A stretch of DNA of 64,000 bases from Phenylobacterium sp. (GTDB lineage Bacteria; Pseudomonadota; Alphaproteobacteria; Caulobacterales; Caulobacteraceae). Below, one piece after another: positions 1 through 9,172 of this stretch. Under the pieces are notes generated by a model that was not told the origin of the DNA, ran no database searches, and was given only the letters and a program-made list of their open reading frames with translations. Each line of letters begins with the position of its first letter. The first letter of the stretch is position 1. Both the position numbers and the translations under genes were made by a program. The DNA is taken from NCBI RefSeq assembly GCF_030693625.1, contig NZ_JAUYAF010000012.1:1-64000 (forward strand), in the 5' to 3' direction.

Positions 1-135
1 TCCGAAAGGCCGCCGCCAGAACCCTCGAGCAGCTCTGGTCAGCCATCGCTCAAATCATCGACGCCTTCACACCAAGGGAATGCGCGAACTACTTCGCCGC
101 CGCTGGATACGATGCAGACTGATCGAAAAATGCTC
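1..135 (+). mobile_element. 3' end of an IS630-family insertion sequence (cut by the window edge)
   Basis: The element holds the last codons of an IS630-type transposase and then about 13 bp to its probable right end, around gaaaaatgctc at 125-135. IS630/Tc1 elements insert at TA, and a TA follows directly at 136-137. The left end lies outside the window, so neither the full inverted repeat nor the target duplication can be checked. The boundary is an inference from the TA rule and from the change of content at this point. Confidence 0.6.
3..122 (+). CDS. IS630-family transposase, C-terminal fragment
   Basis: Reading frame 3 is open from the window start to a TGA at 120-122 and gives 39 residues. 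They include LWSAIAQIIDAF and ECANYFAAAGY, the typical tail of IS630-type DDE transposases in alphaproteobacteria. The catalytic DDE residues would lie upstream, outside the window, so activity cannot be judged. It is partial at the 5' side. Confidence 0.72.
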   Translation, partial: RKAAARTLEQLWSAIAQIIDAFTPRECANYFAAAGYDAD

Positions 136-419
136 TAGAGCTTGAACTCTACGGTCGCAGAGCCAGCCAACGCGGCCGCGACGCCATCCAGCGCGGCGCC
201 ATTTAGGTTCTGACCGCGGACATCGTACAGGAGTCGCACCCGCCAATCCCCGCCAGGGAGGTGTTGTTTGCCGAAGCGGACTCTCGCCAGGTTGAATTCC
301 ACGCTCATCTGGATGGCTTCTTCGGTTTGCAGACTGTGATTGCTAACCAGAATAATCTCGCGATGGCCTTCATTCACGAATTCGGGGGTGAAGATCATCC
401 CGGCTCCATCCATCGCCAC
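135..419 (-). CDS. Hypothetical protein, probably 3'-truncated by the IS630 element
   Basis: This 94-residue frame starts at ATG 417-419, or at an in-frame ATG six bases further in that is better spaced from a GGAGAGG. I recognise no family. The protein is mixed alpha/beta in look, without signal peptide or membrane segment. Its stop TAG (137-135) is made of the presumed TA target at 136-137 plus the first base of the IS630 end, so the original gene probably continued and the present C-terminus is a product of the insertion. It lies upstream of nothing obvious and is co-oriented with the terminase-like gene at 474-1310, 54 bp away. It could also be a complete gene that ends here by chance. 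Confidence 0.5.
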   Translation of the reverse strand: MAMDGAGMIFTPEFVNEGHREIILVSNHSLQTEEAIQMSVEFNLARVRFGKQHLPGGDWRVRLLYDVRGQNLNGAALDGVAAALAGSATVEFKL

Positions 420-473
420 AGCCTCTCCACAAGAAGTGGGCTTTCACGAGACTCTCATCCAACGCGACAAGGA

Positions 474-1310
474 TCAACGGTCGAGGGATGCCGCCCACGC
501 ATCCACCCGTTCCACCTCGTCCGCCGCGCGGGTCTCCCGGCCCATCTCCCGCGCCCAGGCCACCATCCTGGCGAAATCCGGATTGCGCGCCTGCCAGTAC
601 ATGAGGGTGCTGTAGCAGGGCATCTTCGGGTCCCGCGCCACATCGCGCAGGCAGGCGCCGCTCGCCAGCCGGTCCAGGATGTCGTCGAACAACACCCCCG
701 TCAGGCGTCGTGGATTGTGCAGGCGGTGATGGCGCCCGCTCAACTTGGCCGCCCGCAGGGCCTTGTCGAAGTCCGGTCGCATCCGCCGCCACCTCGCCAG
801 GATCGGCCGGCTTGGAAGGGTCGGGTCGGCCTCCACATCCGCCACGAACTCACCGAACGCCACGCGCGCGATGATCTCGTCGGCGATGGTCTCGTCATAG
901 AAGGCCCACTTGCGCAGCCTGATCTTGCGGCCCACCGCGGAGGCCGCCTGGAGGGCTTCGGCGAAGTCCGGCCGCTCCGACTTCCAGCGCTTCAGCCGCC
1001 GTCGGTTCGGAAACTCCGGGCGGCGCAGAACCTCCCGTATCGCCGCGCCCCGCCGCACGGCCATCAGCAAGGCCTCGGCCCGCTCAGCGTCGAACACCGG
1101 CCCGGCCGTGGCGCTGACCTCCATCCCCCGCCGCCACTGCAGCGCGTACATTAGCCGGTTGGCGAAGGGCTCGTCCGCCTTGGCCCAGCGACGGATCGTC
1201 TGCGCGCAGGGGAACCCGGGCCGCGCCCCCAGTCGGTGCAGCCGCGCCCCCTTCTCCACCGCCTCGCAGACGCGGACCATCATCTCCTTGCGCGGATAGG
1301 TGAAGGACAT
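474..1310 (-). CDS. Protein with four tandem terminase-small-subunit-like HTH units
   Basis: The 278-residue protein consists of four copies of a unit of about 65 residues, each with a helical stretch, a Pro-x-x-Pro-like turn, a conserved Trp and then Pro-Asp-Phe. The Trp residues fall at 42, 109, 174 and 239, spacings of 67, 65 and 65. The last unit (PCYSTLMYW then NPDFARM) closely resembles the DNA-binding HTH of Sf6-type small terminase subunits. Those phage proteins carry one HTH plus an oligomerisation part and bind the pac/cos site. No large terminase, portal or other phage gene is near, so a packaging role is doubtful. A sequence-specific DNA-binding role is inference. The start ATG at 1308-1310 has no strong ribosome binding site. 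Confidence 0.7.
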   Translation of the reverse strand: MSFTYPRKEMMVRVCEAVEKGARLHRLGARPGFPCAQTIRRWAKADEPFANRLMYALQWRRGMEVSATAGPVFDAERAEALLMAVRRGAAIREVLRRPEFPNRRRLKRWKSERPDFAEALQAASAVGRKIRLRKWAFYDETIADEIIARVAFGEFVADVEADPTLPSRPILARWRRMRPDFDKALRAAKLSGRHHRLHNPRRLTGVLFDDILDRLASGACLRDVARDPKMPCYSTLMYWQARNPDFARMVAWAREMGRETRAADEVERVDAWAASLDR

Positions 1311-1370
1311 CGGCTGAGGATATCAGCAACATGTCAAAAGAACAAAGCAAGAACAATATTTCTCACGCGT

Positions 1371-1532
1371 CCCTTCTCCCCTTGCGGGAGAAGGTGGCCG
1401 GTCAGCGACCGGTCGGATGAGGGGTCGCGCTGACCCTTCGGGTTGGGGCGTTGCGAAATACGCGGAGAGGGAAGCGTGACCCCTCATCCGTCGGGCCTTC
1501 GCCCGACACCTTCTCCCGCAAGGGGAGAAGGA
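1371..1532. repeat. Palindromic repeat, family A (paired inverted copies)
   Basis: This is a roughly 160 bp imperfect palindrome filling most of the 355 bp gap between the terminase-like gene and the sigma factor. The left arm begins ccttctccccttgcgggag, continues through a small ccggt/accgg hairpin and ends near gatgaggggtcgc. The right arm is its inverse, from gacccctcatccg to ggggagaagg. The same arms recur at 2835-3030, 23904-23926, 34438-34722, 44746-45142 and 57047-57204. Here it lies between divergent genes, so it must sit next to or inside their promoters. Confidence 0.9.
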
Positions 1533-1665
1533 CGCCCACGCCACCCCCGCCGCCGCCACAGCCAAGATTCTTTTCCCAATGGCGGAGCTTTATCGCGACG
1601 GCCGCGTTTGATTTTCACGGGGGTTGGTGACGGCCCCCTCCGAGACGATTTCGAGAGGGTGTTCC

Positions 1666-2259
1666 ATGACCGCGACCACGATCCCCGCCGACAAGGATTT
1701 CATGGGCGAGCTGACCGCCCTCATTCCCCACATGCGGGCCTTTGCGCACTCCCTGTGCCGCAACGCCGTGGAAGCCGACGACCTGGCCCAGGACGCCCTG
1801 CTGCGCGCCTGGAACAACCGCACCAGCTATCAGCCGGGCACCAATATGAAGGCCTGGACCTTCATGATCCTGCGCAACCAGTTCTATTCCGACAAGCGCC
1901 GTTCGTGGCGCTCGACCCAGCTCGACCCGGAAACCGCCGAACGCACCCTGGTGGCGGTCTCCAATCCCATGGCCACCCTGGAGCTGGACGAAGTCCGCCG
2001 GGCGCTGGCCATGCTGCCGGACGACCAGCGCGAGGCCCTGATCCTGATCGGCGCCGGCGGCCTGTCCTATGAAGAAGTCGCCGACATCTGCGGCAGCGCC
2101 ATCGGCACCATCAAGAGCCGCGTCAGCCGCGCCCGCGACCGCCTGGCCCTGATCCTGGCCGAGGGCTCCTACGACCAGGACGAGGTCCTGCCGTCGTCGG
2201 CCATGTCCACCCTGATGAACACCCTGGACCGCCTCTGCGCCCCGCGCCTGGCCGCTTAG
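1666..2259 (+). CDS. ECF-type RNA polymerase sigma factor
   Basis: The 197-residue product has the sigma-70 region 2 near the N-terminus (core contact helix around EADDLAQDALLRAW and a -10 binding stretch with WTFMILRNQFYSDKRR) and region 4 near the C-terminus (LPDDQREALILIG, SYEEVADICGSAIGTIKSRV). It therefore directs transcription of a specific regulon. The start at 1666 has GAGAGG eight bases upstream; an in-frame ATG at 1624 lacks one. The length and the region 2 wording resemble the EcfG/ECF15-like alphaproteobacterial factors, but no nepR or phyR gene is adjacent, so subgroup assignment is open. No anti-sigma gene is visible in the window. Confidence 0.9.
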   Translation: MTATTIPADKDFMGELTALIPHMRAFAHSLCRNAVEADDLAQDALLRAWNNRTSYQPGTNMKAWTFMILRNQFYSDKRRSWRSTQLDPETAERTLVAVSNPMATLELDEVRRALAMLPDDQREALILIGAGGLSYEEVADICGSAIGTIKSRVSRARDRLALILAEGSYDQDEVLPSSAMSTLMNTLDRLCAPRLAA

Positions 2260-2305
2260 CTAAAGAACCCCCTCCTGGAGCCTTCCTAGCTTCGGGACCT
2301 GAAAG

Positions 2306-2340
2306 AGCCGCCCCTGTCCCCACAGCGGCGGCTTTTTTCT
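2306..2340 (+). terminator. Rho-independent terminator of the sigma factor gene
   Basis: A 7 bp stem (agccgcc at 2306-2312 with ggcggct at 2327-2333) is followed directly by a run of T residues at 2333-2338. It lies 47 bp after the sigma factor stop codon. Confidence 0.82.
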
Positions 2341-2402
2341 TGGGCGGTGTTCGGGTGGACATCAAGATAGCCGGACCACGCCCGACTGGAAGGAGTTCCT
2401 CC

Positions 2403-2822
2403 ATGACCACCCCCCCCAAGATGATCTTCGTGAACCTGCCGGTCCGCGACCTGGCGGCGTCCACCGCCTTCTACGAGGCCATCGGCTGCGTGAAGAACGA
2501 GGCCTTCAGCAACGAGAACGCCGCGTCCATGGTCTGGTCGGAGACCATCTCCTTCCATCTGCTGACCCACGACTTCTATCGCACCTTCACGTCCCAGCCG
2601 ATCGCCGACGCCCACAAGACCAGCGCCGCCCTGTTCTGCCTGTCGCGAAACAGCCGCGCCGAGGTGGACGCCATCGTCGAGGCTGCGGTGCGCGCCGGCG
2701 GCCAGGGCGACATCCGGGAGGTCCAGGACCTGCCCTTCATGTACGGCCGCACCTTCGTCGACCCGGACGGCGCCGTCTTCGAGCCGATGTGGATGGACGC
2801 CTCAGCCATGCCGGCCGGGTAA
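2403..2822 (+). CDS. VOC-superfamily (glyoxalase/bleomycin-resistance fold) protein
   Basis: This 139-residue protein has the two-module VOC layout: FVNLPVRDLAASTAFYEAIG at the N-terminus and a C-terminal half ending GRTFVDPDGAVFEPMWMD. Members bind a metal and a small substrate, or act as resistance or lyase proteins. This one resembles the PhnB/YdcE-like lactoylglutathione-lyase relatives of unknown substrate. The start at 2403 has AAGGAG about seven bases upstream; an in-frame ATG at 2340 overlaps the upstream terminator and is unlikely. It is monocistronic between the sigma factor terminator and an A repeat. Confidence 0.87.
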   Translation: MTTPPKMIFVNLPVRDLAASTAFYEAIGCVKNEAFSNENAASMVWSETISFHLLTHDFYRTFTSQPIADAHKTSAALFCLSRNSRAEVDAIVEAAVRAGGQGDIREVQDLPFMYGRTFVDPDGAVFEPMWMDASAMPAG

Positions 2823-2834
2823 GCAATCGCCTTC

Positions 2835-3030
2835 CTTCTCCCCTTGCGGGAGAAGGTGGCCCTGCGAAGCAGGGTCGGATGAGGGGTCGATCACCCCATC
2901 CGGCAAATCTCAAACGTCATCCCGGCCGCAGCAAAGGCGATCCGGGATGACGTGAGTGGCTATTCTAACAGGTCGGCGCGACCCCTCATCCGTCGGCTAC
3001 GCCGCCACCTTCTCCCGCAAGGGGAGAAGG
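2835..3030. repeat. Family A palindrome with a family B palindrome nested inside
   Basis: Outer A arms run from 2835 (ccttctcccc) to about 2890 and from about 2980 to 3030 (ggggagaagg). Between them lies a family B unit at 2915-2952 whose ends are cgtcatcccgg and ccgggatgacg. The whole sits between the convergent VOC and ferredoxin genes and leaves almost no other spacer. Confidence 0.88.
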
Positions 3031-3039
3031 AAAACCAAG

Positions 3040-3360
<321 letters not shown>

Positions 3361-3379
3361 TTACTCCCCTTCGCCCGCC

Positions 3380-4609
3380 TTAAGCGGCGACCTCTTTCAT
3401 GGAAACCGATGGATCCGCAAGCCTGTCGAGATTGACGTGCTTGCGGTTCCCGATGAGCTGGCGGCCCATCATGTATTCCGGCGGGGCGTTGACCGCCTCC
3501 ACCGATTGAACCTGATCGCCCTTCAGATGGAAGATGGCGAACTTGCCTGACGCAGGGTCCCCCCGCACCAGGATCTGGTCGGTGTCGAAGGGCAGGCCCG
3601 CGATCTGGAGCTTGAGGTCGTACTGGTCCGACCAGTTCCACGGCACTTCCGGCGTCGGGGCCGGGCGGCCGGTGATGGCGCAGGCGACCTGCTTGGCCTG
3701 TTCCAGGGCGCTGGGCACGCTCTCGGGGCCGAACATCCGGTCATAGTGCGGCAACGGCCGGTGGCTGCAGTCGCCGATGGCGAAGATGGCGGGATCGGAG
3801 GTCCGCGCCTCCAGGTCCACCACCACCCCGCGGGCGGTGTCGAGACCGGCGTCGGCGGCGATCTCGTCATTGGGCTTGCCGCCCACGCCGACCAGGACCG
3901 CGTCGGCGGGAATGATGCGGCCGTCGGCCATCTTCACGCCCGTCACCTTGCCGCCCTCGCCCACCAGGCTGTCGATCTTGGCGCCCAGCTCGAAGGTCAC
4001 GCCCCGGGCGCGGTGATAGTCGGTGAAAAAGGTCGACAGCACCTCGCAGGCGCTGCGCGACAGGATGCGGCCCTCGCGCTCGAACACGGTGGCTTCGGCG
4101 CCCAGGGTCCGGGCCGAGGCCGCGACCTCCAGGCCGATATAGCCGCCGCCGATGATGGCCACGTGATGTCCGGGCAGGAGGTGGCCCTTCAGCTCCTCGG
4201 CGTCGGCGGCGCTGCGCAGGGACAGCACGCCCGAAAGCTCGGCGCCCGGCAGCGGCAGCTTGTTGGGCCGCATCCCGGTGGCGATCACCAGGATGTCGTA
4301 GGTCAGGCTCGCGCCGTCGGAGAGCTCGACGATCTTGTCGGCCCGCTTCAGGGTCACGGCCGAGACGTTCGGCCGGAAGTCGATCTGGTTCTCGGCGTAG
4401 AATTCCAGGGGCTTCAGGGCCAGGGAATCGGCGTCCGCCTCCCCCTTCAGCCAGGCCTTGGACAGGGGGGGCCGCTGGTAGGGAACCACCGGTTCATCGC
4501 CGACCATGGTGATGGGGCCGTCGAAGCCATATTGGCGCAGCAGGGCGACCAGCGTGCCGCCGGCATGCCCCGCGCCGAGAACCACCACATGTGTGCTCAC
4601 TGAACCCAT
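3380..4609 (-). CDS. FAD-dependent ferredoxin reductase (putidaredoxin reductase type)
   Basis: The 409-residue product has an N-terminal FAD Rossmann motif (VVLGAGHAGGTLVALLRQYG), a central NAD-binding motif (IIGGGYIGLEVAASARTLG), the FAD-contact AIGDCSHRP, and a C-terminal reductase domain with WSDQYDLKLQIAG. This matches NADH:ferredoxin reductases of the PdR/BphA4 group. It precedes the [2Fe-2S] ferredoxin gene in the same transcription unit, and ferredoxin is its probable partner. The start ATG at 4607-4609 leaves 58 bp to the stop of sdhB. Confidence 0.93.
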   Translation of the reverse strand: MGSVSTHVVVLGAGHAGGTLVALLRQYGFDGPITMVGDEPVVPYQRPPLSKAWLKGEADADSLALKPLEFYAENQIDFRPNVSAVTLKRADKIVELSDGASLTYDILVIATGMRPNKLPLPGAELSGVLSLRSAADAEELKGHLLPGHHVAIIGGGYIGLEVAASARTLGAEATVFEREGRILSRSACEVLSTFFTDYHRARGVTFELGAKIDSLVGEGGKVTGVKMADGRIIPADAVLVGVGGKPNDEIAADAGLDTARGVVVDLEARTSDPAIFAIGDCSHRPLPHYDRMFGPESVPSALEQAKQVACAITGRPAPTPEVPWNWSDQYDLKLQIAGLPFDTDQILVRGDPASGKFAIFHLKGDQVQSVEAVNAPPEYMMGRQLIGNRKHVNLDRLADPSVSMKEVAA

Positions 4610-4667
4610 GACAGCCCCATGCAGAAAAATGACGGGTGCGTCAACTTACCGAACAGAGTTCGGATGG

Positions 4668-5450
4668 TCAGACGACCCGTTCAGCCAAAGTCTTCTTGAT
4701 TTCGGCGATGGCCTTGGCGGGATTTAGACCCTTCGGACACACCTGAGCGCAATTCATGATCGTGTGGCAACGATAGAGCTTGAAGGGGTCCTCCAGGGCG
4801 TCCAGGCGCTCGCCGGTGGCCTCGTCCCTGGAGTCGATCAGCCAGCGATAGGCGTGCAGCAGGGTGGCGGGGCCGAGGTACTTGTCGCCGTTCCACCAGT
4901 AGCTGGGGCACGAGGTCGTGCAGCAGGCGCAGAGGATGCACTCATAGAGGCCGTCCAGCTTCTCGCGGTCCTGCGGGCTCTGGATCCACTCCTTCTGCGG
5001 TTCCGGCGTGGTGGTGTGCAGCCAGGGCTCGATGGAGGCGTACTGGGCGTAGAACATGGTCAGGTCGGGGACCAGGTCCTTGACCACCGGCATGCTGGGC
5101 AGGGGGGCGATGGTGCAGTCGGCGCCCGGGACCTCGTCGTGGCCATGGGTGCAGGCGAGCGTGTTGCGACCGCCGATGTTCATGGCGCAGGAGCCGCAGA
5201 CCCCCTCGCGGCACGAGCGGCGGAAGGCGAGCGTCGGGTCGATGGTGTTCTTGATGTGGATCAGGACGTCCAGGACCATGGGGCCGCAGTTGTCGACATC
5301 CACGTCATAGGTGTCCCACCGCGGGTTCTCGGTCCCCTCGGGATCGTAGCGGTAGACCTTGAAGGTCTTGGTCTTGCCGCTCCCGGCCGGCGCCGCGTGG
5401 TGGCGGCCCTTCTCGACGCGGGAGTTCTTCGGCAGGGTCAGCTGGACCAT
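4668..5450 (-). CDS. sdhB: Succinate dehydrogenase iron-sulfur subunit
   Basis: A 260-residue subunit that passes electrons from the flavoprotein to quinone through [2Fe-2S], [4Fe-4S] and [3Fe-4S] clusters. Visible ligands are [17 protein letters not shown] with a later TLACTH for the first cluster, and [19 protein letters not shown] with [12 protein letters not shown] for the others. The ATG at 5448-5450 has an AAGGAAAG upstream and matches the usual N-terminus; the longer frame to 5537 would run into sdhA. It lies 46 bp after sdhA and closes the sdhCDAB operon. Confidence 0.96.
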   Translation of the reverse strand: MVQLTLPKNSRVEKGRHHAAPAGSGKTKTFKVYRYDPEGTENPRWDTYDVDVDNCGPMVLDVLIHIKNTIDPTLAFRRSCREGVCGSCAMNIGGRNTLACTHGHDEVPGADCTIAPLPSMPVVKDLVPDLTMFYAQYASIEPWLHTTTPEPQKEWIQSPQDREKLDGLYECILCACCTTSCPSYWWNGDKYLGPATLLHAYRWLIDSRDEATGERLDALEDPFKLYRCHTIMNCAQVCPKGLNPAKAIAEIKKTLAERVV

Positions 5451-5496
5451 CAGACGCTTTCCTTGGAAATCTGGATCACCGTTGGACGTCGCAAGA

Positions 5497-7284
5497 TCAG
5501 TACACCCGCGCCTTGGGCGGGATGTAAGCGATGTCATTGGTCATGGTGAAGTCGTGCACCGGCCGGTAGTCGATGGCCACCTTGCCCGTGGCGTCGTCGA
5601 ACCAGGTCAGGGTGTGCTTCATCCACTGGCCGTCGTCACGGTCGGGGAAGTCCTCGTGGGCGTGGGCCCCGCGGCTTTCGGTGCGGTTGTGCGCGCCGAC
5701 CACGGTGGTCACCGCCTGGCCGATCAGGTTGTCCAGCTCCAGGGTCTCCATGAGGTCGGTGTTCCAGACCATCCCCCTATCCGTCACCTTGAGGTCCCCG
5801 CGCTTGGCCTGGACGTCGTCAAGGCGCTTCACGCCCGAGGCCAGGCTATCGCTGGTGCGGAACACCGCGGCGTCCTCCTGCATGGCCATCTGCATCTCAA
5901 GACGCAGCGCCGCCGTCGTGGTGCCGCCCGAGGCGTTCCGGAACCGGTCGAACCGGGCCAGGTGAGCGTCGGTCTCGGTCTTCTTCAGCTTCGGCTGGGT
6001 CGCGCCGGCCTTGATGGTCGCCGCCGTGCGCAGCGCCGCCGAGCGCCCGAACACCACCAGGTCGATCAGGGAGTTGGACCCCAGCCGGTTGGCACCGTGC
6101 ACCGAAACGCACGCCGCCTCACCCACCGCCATCAGCCCCGGCACCACCTTGTCCGGATTGTCCCCGTCCCGAGTCACCACTTCCGAGAAGAAGTTCGTCG
6201 GAATACCGCCCATGTTGTAATGCACGGTTGGAAGCACGGGAATTGGTTGTTTCGTGACGTCAACACCTGCGAAGATCTTGGCGCTTTCTGAAATCCCCGG
6301 CAAACGCTGGTGCAGGATCTTGGGATCCAGGTGATCAAGGTGCAGGTGGATGTGGTCTTTCTTGGGACCAACCCCCCGGCCTTCACGGATCTCGATGGTC
6401 ATGGCCCGGCTGACCATGTCGCGGGGCGCCAGGTCCTTCACCGACGGCGCATAGCGCTCCATGAACCGCTCGCCCTCGGAATTGGTCAGGTAGCCGCCCT
6501 CGCCCCGCGCGCCCTCGGTGATCAGGCAGCCGGCGCCATAGATGCCGGTGGGGTGGAACTGCACGAACTCCATGTCCTGCAGGGGCAGGCCGGCCCGCAG
6601 CGCCATGCCGCCGCCGTCGCCGGTGCAGGTGTGGGCGCTGGTGGCCGAGAAATAGGCCCGGCCGTAGCCGCCGGTGGCCAGGATCACCTGCTGGGCCTGG
6701 AACCGGTGCAGGGTCCCGTCATCCAGCTTCCAGGCCGTCACGCCCCGGCAGACGCCCTCGTCCATGATCAGGTCGAGCGCGAAATATTCGATAAAGAATT
6801 CAGTACTATGCGCGAGCGACTGGCCATACATCGTGTGCAGCATGGCATGGCCGGTACGGTCGGCCGCGGCGCAGGTGCGCTGGATCGGGGCCTCGCCATA
6901 GTTGCGGGTCATGCCGCCGAAGGCGCGCTGGTAGATCTTGCCATCCGGCGTGCGGCTGAAGGGCACGCCCCAGTGCTCCAGCTCATAGACAGCAGCCGGC
7001 GCGTTGCGGCAGAGGTATTCGATGGCGTCCTGGTCGCCCAGCCAGTCCGACCCCTTGACGGTGTCGTACATGTGCCAGCGCCAGTCGTCCTCGCCCATAT
7101 TGCCGAGGCTGGCGGAGATGCCGCCCTGGGCCGCCACGGTGTGCGAGCGGGTCGGGAAGACCTTGGTGATGCAGGCCGTCTTCAGGCCGGCCTGGGCGCA
7201 GCCCAGGGCCGCGCGCAGGCCAGACCCACCGGCCCCCACGACGACGACGTCGAACTTGTGATCGATGAACTCATAAGTCGCCAT
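5497..7284 (-). CDS. sdhA: Succinate dehydrogenase flavoprotein subunit
   Basis: This 595-residue subunit oxidises succinate to fumarate with covalently bound FAD at the inner face of the membrane. The N-terminal FAD motif [15 protein letters not shown], the FAD-linking His region SHTVAAQGG, and the substrate-site stretch [11 protein letters not shown] are all present. I place the start at ATG 7282-7284; a TTG at 7294-7296 overlaps the sdhD stop and is possible but very close to its GGAGG. Order sdhC-sdhD-sdhA-sdhB on the minus strand is the standard one. Confidence 0.96.
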   Translation of the reverse strand: MATYEFIDHKFDVVVVGAGGSGLRAALGCAQAGLKTACITKVFPTRSHTVAAQGGISASLGNMGEDDWRWHMYDTVKGSDWLGDQDAIEYLCRNAPAAVYELEHWGVPFSRTPDGKIYQRAFGGMTRNYGEAPIQRTCAAADRTGHAMLHTMYGQSLAHSTEFFIEYFALDLIMDEGVCRGVTAWKLDDGTLHRFQAQQVILATGGYGRAYFSATSAHTCTGDGGGMALRAGLPLQDMEFVQFHPTGIYGAGCLITEGARGEGGYLTNSEGERFMERYAPSVKDLAPRDMVSRAMTIEIREGRGVGPKKDHIHLHLDHLDPKILHQRLPGISESAKIFAGVDVTKQPIPVLPTVHYNMGGIPTNFFSEVVTRDGDNPDKVVPGLMAVGEAACVSVHGANRLGSNSLIDLVVFGRSAALRTAATIKAGATQPKLKKTETDAHLARFDRFRNASGGTTTAALRLEMQMAMQEDAAVFRTSDSLASGVKRLDDVQAKRGDLKVTDRGMVWNTDLMETLELDNLIGQAVTTVVGAHNRTESRGAHAHEDFPDRDDGQWMKHTLTWFDDATGKVAIDYRPVHDFTMTNDIAYIPPKARVY

Positions 7285-7292
7285 GGGACCGA

Positions 7293-7682
7293 TCAAGCGC
7301 CTCCCAGCGCGACCTTGAGGATGGAGAACACCGCCAGCGAACCCGCCAGGCCGCAGACGAAGAGGTTGAGCAGCAGCAGGGCCGACTTGCTGAGCGTGGT
7401 GTGGATGTAGTCCTCCACCACCACCCGCATGCCTGAATGCATGTGCCAGAATGAAATCGCCACCAGCAGCACCATCAGCACCGCGTTCAGCGGCTGGCTG
7501 ATCCAGGCGACCGCGCCATAATAGTCGGTGGCCGCGAGGGTGATGACACCAAAGACCGCCCAGAGCACCAGGGGAACAAGGGCGATGGCGCTGACCCGCT
7601 CGGAGATCCAGTGGCCGACGCCGTGCTTGGCCGAGCCAAGGCCGCGGGCGCGGCGCAGAGGCGTGCGATAGTTTTCCATCAA
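7293..7682 (-). CDS. sdhD: Succinate dehydrogenase membrane anchor subunit
   Basis: The 129-residue hydrophobic protein has three membrane segments and an SdhD-like sequence ([35 protein letters not shown]). The conserved His of the second helix, WHMHSGM, is the expected heme b ligand. Its ATG overlaps the sdhC stop by four bases (7679-7682), so the two are translationally coupled. It anchors SdhAB and helps form the quinone site. Confidence 0.93.
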   Translation of the reverse strand: MMENYRTPLRRARGLGSAKHGVGHWISERVSAIALVPLVLWAVFGVITLAATDYYGAVAWISQPLNAVLMVLLVAISFWHMHSGMRVVVEDYIHTTLSKSALLLLNLFVCGLAGSLAVFSILKVALGGA

Positions 7683-8086
7683 AGCGCTCCCGTCATCCAG
7701 GCGATCGCCCAGACCGCCAGGCTGGCGGCGATGGCGAAGGCGTAACAGGCGATGGCGCCCATGTTGGCGATCGGCAGCTGGAAGCCCGTGCCGGCGTCCC
7801 AGAGCAGGTGCTGCACGCCCTTGGCCAGGTGGTAGAAGACCGACAGCGTCAGGCCGAACATCACCAGCTTACCCAGGGGTGAGCCCAGCAGCTCCATGAA
7901 GGCCTGGTAGGCGTCAGGTCCGGCGGCGAGCGACAGCGCCCAGCCGGCCAGGATCAGGGCGCCGAAATAGAGCCCCACCCCGGTGATGCGGTGCAGGATC
8001 GAGCCCACCATGGTGGCGTGGAACCGCCAGATCTCCAGGTGAGGCGACAGCGGCCGCGCGCGGGGGCCTGGGGTGGTCTCTGTCAT
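7679..8086 (-). CDS. sdhC: Succinate dehydrogenase cytochrome b556 subunit
   Basis: This 135-residue protein starts with the family signature [12 protein letters not shown] and [14 protein letters not shown], followed by three membrane helices. The [14 protein letters not shown] stretch contains the heme-ligand His. It is the first gene of sdhCDAB. Upstream lies a 204 bp gap shared with a divergent LysR gene; the operon promoter must be there, though I see no clear -35/-10 pair. Confidence 0.95.
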   Translation of the reverse strand: MTETTPGPRARPLSPHLEIWRFHATMVGSILHRITGVGLYFGALILAGWALSLAAGPDAYQAFMELLGSPLGKLVMFGLTLSVFYHLAKGVQHLLWDAGTGFQLPIANMGAIACYAFAIAASLAVWAIAWMTGAL

Positions 8087-8290
8087 GGCTGTTTCCGAGA
8101 GGATGAAGCGGCTCCGCTTTTAAGCGCCGAGCGCCCGGTGTCAACGAAGCCAGGCGCCGCGTGGGGACCGGGGGTCGGGATGCTGACCATTGGCCACGCC
8201 TTCGGGAGCTTCGCTGAGCGCGAAGGATGAACGGCTTCCACAATGCCCACAATGCGTCTTATCTAGACCCATCCTTCGTAGGAGACGAAG

Positions 8291-9172
8291 ATGCGGTTTG
8301 ATCTGGTGGACCTGAGGCTATTCGCCGACATCGTCGAGGCCGGCTCCATCACCCATGGCGCCGTCCGCAGTCACATCGCCCTGGCCGCCGCCTCCACCCG
8401 CGTGCGGGCGATGGAGGAGGAGATTGGCGCGGCCCTGCTGACCCGCAGCCGCCAGGGGGTGGCGCCGACCCCGGCCGGCCAGACCCTGCTCAAGCACGCC
8501 CGCCTGATACTGGGGCAGTCGGCCCGCCTCCGGGAAGACCTGGGCGCCTATGCCGGCGGCCTGTCGGGCGAGGTCCGCCTGTTGGCCAACACCAATGCGT
8601 CGACCGAATTCCTGCCCGAGGCGCTTGGACGCTTCCTGGCCGACAATCCCAAGGTCCGGGTCGACCTGGAGGAGCGGCTCTCCGACGAGATCGTCGGCCT
8701 TATCGCCGAGGGGGTGGGGGACATCGGCATCGTGGCCGGCACGGTGGATGTGGGCGGGCTCGAAACCTTCCCGTTCCGCTCCGACCGCTTCGTGGTGGTG
8801 GCCCGAAAGAACCACCCGCTGGCGTCCCGCGCCCGCGTGGCCTTCGCCGAGGTGCTGGCCTTCGACCTGGTGGGACTGGAACGCACCAGCGCCCTGCAGC
8901 GCTTCCTGGCCGACAAGGCGGCGCGCCTTGGCTCGGGCCTGAACCTGCGTGTCCAGCTCCGCAGTTTCGACGCCGTCTGCCGGCTGGTGGAGGCCGGTGT
9001 GGGCGTGGGCGTCGTGCCCCAGTCCACCGCCGCGCGCGTCGCCCAGACCACGCCGCTCTCGGTGATCGAGCTGGAGGACGACTGGGCCGTCCGCGACCTC
9101 ACCCTGTGCGTCCGCCGCTTCGCTGACCTGCGGCCCTATGCACAGGACCTCGTGCGGAGCCTGCGGGCCTAG
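8291..9172 (+). CDS. LysR-family transcriptional regulator
   Basis: The 293-residue protein has the N-terminal winged HTH (about residues 1-60, with DLRLFADIVEAGSITHGA) and the C-terminal periplasmic-binding-like effector domain. A TAGGAG lies about eight bases before the ATG. LysR proteins often control a divergent neighbour, which here is sdhCDAB, 204 bp away; that link is an inference. The stop codon shares a CTAG with the stop of convergent zapE, a 4-base convergent overlap. The effector is not predictable from sequence. Confidence 0.93.
   Translation: MRFDLVDLRLFADIVEAGSITHGAVRSHIALAAASTRVRAMEEEIGAALLTRSRQGVAPTPAGQTLLKHARLILGQSARLREDLGAYAGGLSGEVRLLANTNASTEFLPEALGRFLADNPKVRVDLEERLSDEIVGLIAEGVGDIGIVAGTVDVGGLETFPFRSDRFVVVARKNHPLASRARVAFAEVLAFDLVGLERTSALQRFLADKAARLGSGLNLRVQLRSFDAVCRLVEAGVGVGVVPQSTAARVAQTTPLSVIELEDDWAVRDLTLCVRRFADLRPYAQDLVRSLRA

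Noticed and set aside
474..1310. A prophage start, because of the terminase-like protein
   Set aside because: No large terminase, portal, capsid, integrase or lysis gene follows; the next genes are a sigma factor and chromosomal metabolism.
1371..1532. CRISPR or a toxin-antitoxin locus in the repeat-rich gaps
   Set aside because: The repeats are palindromic, scattered and lack regular spacers; no cas gene is present and no paired small ORFs have ribosome binding sites.
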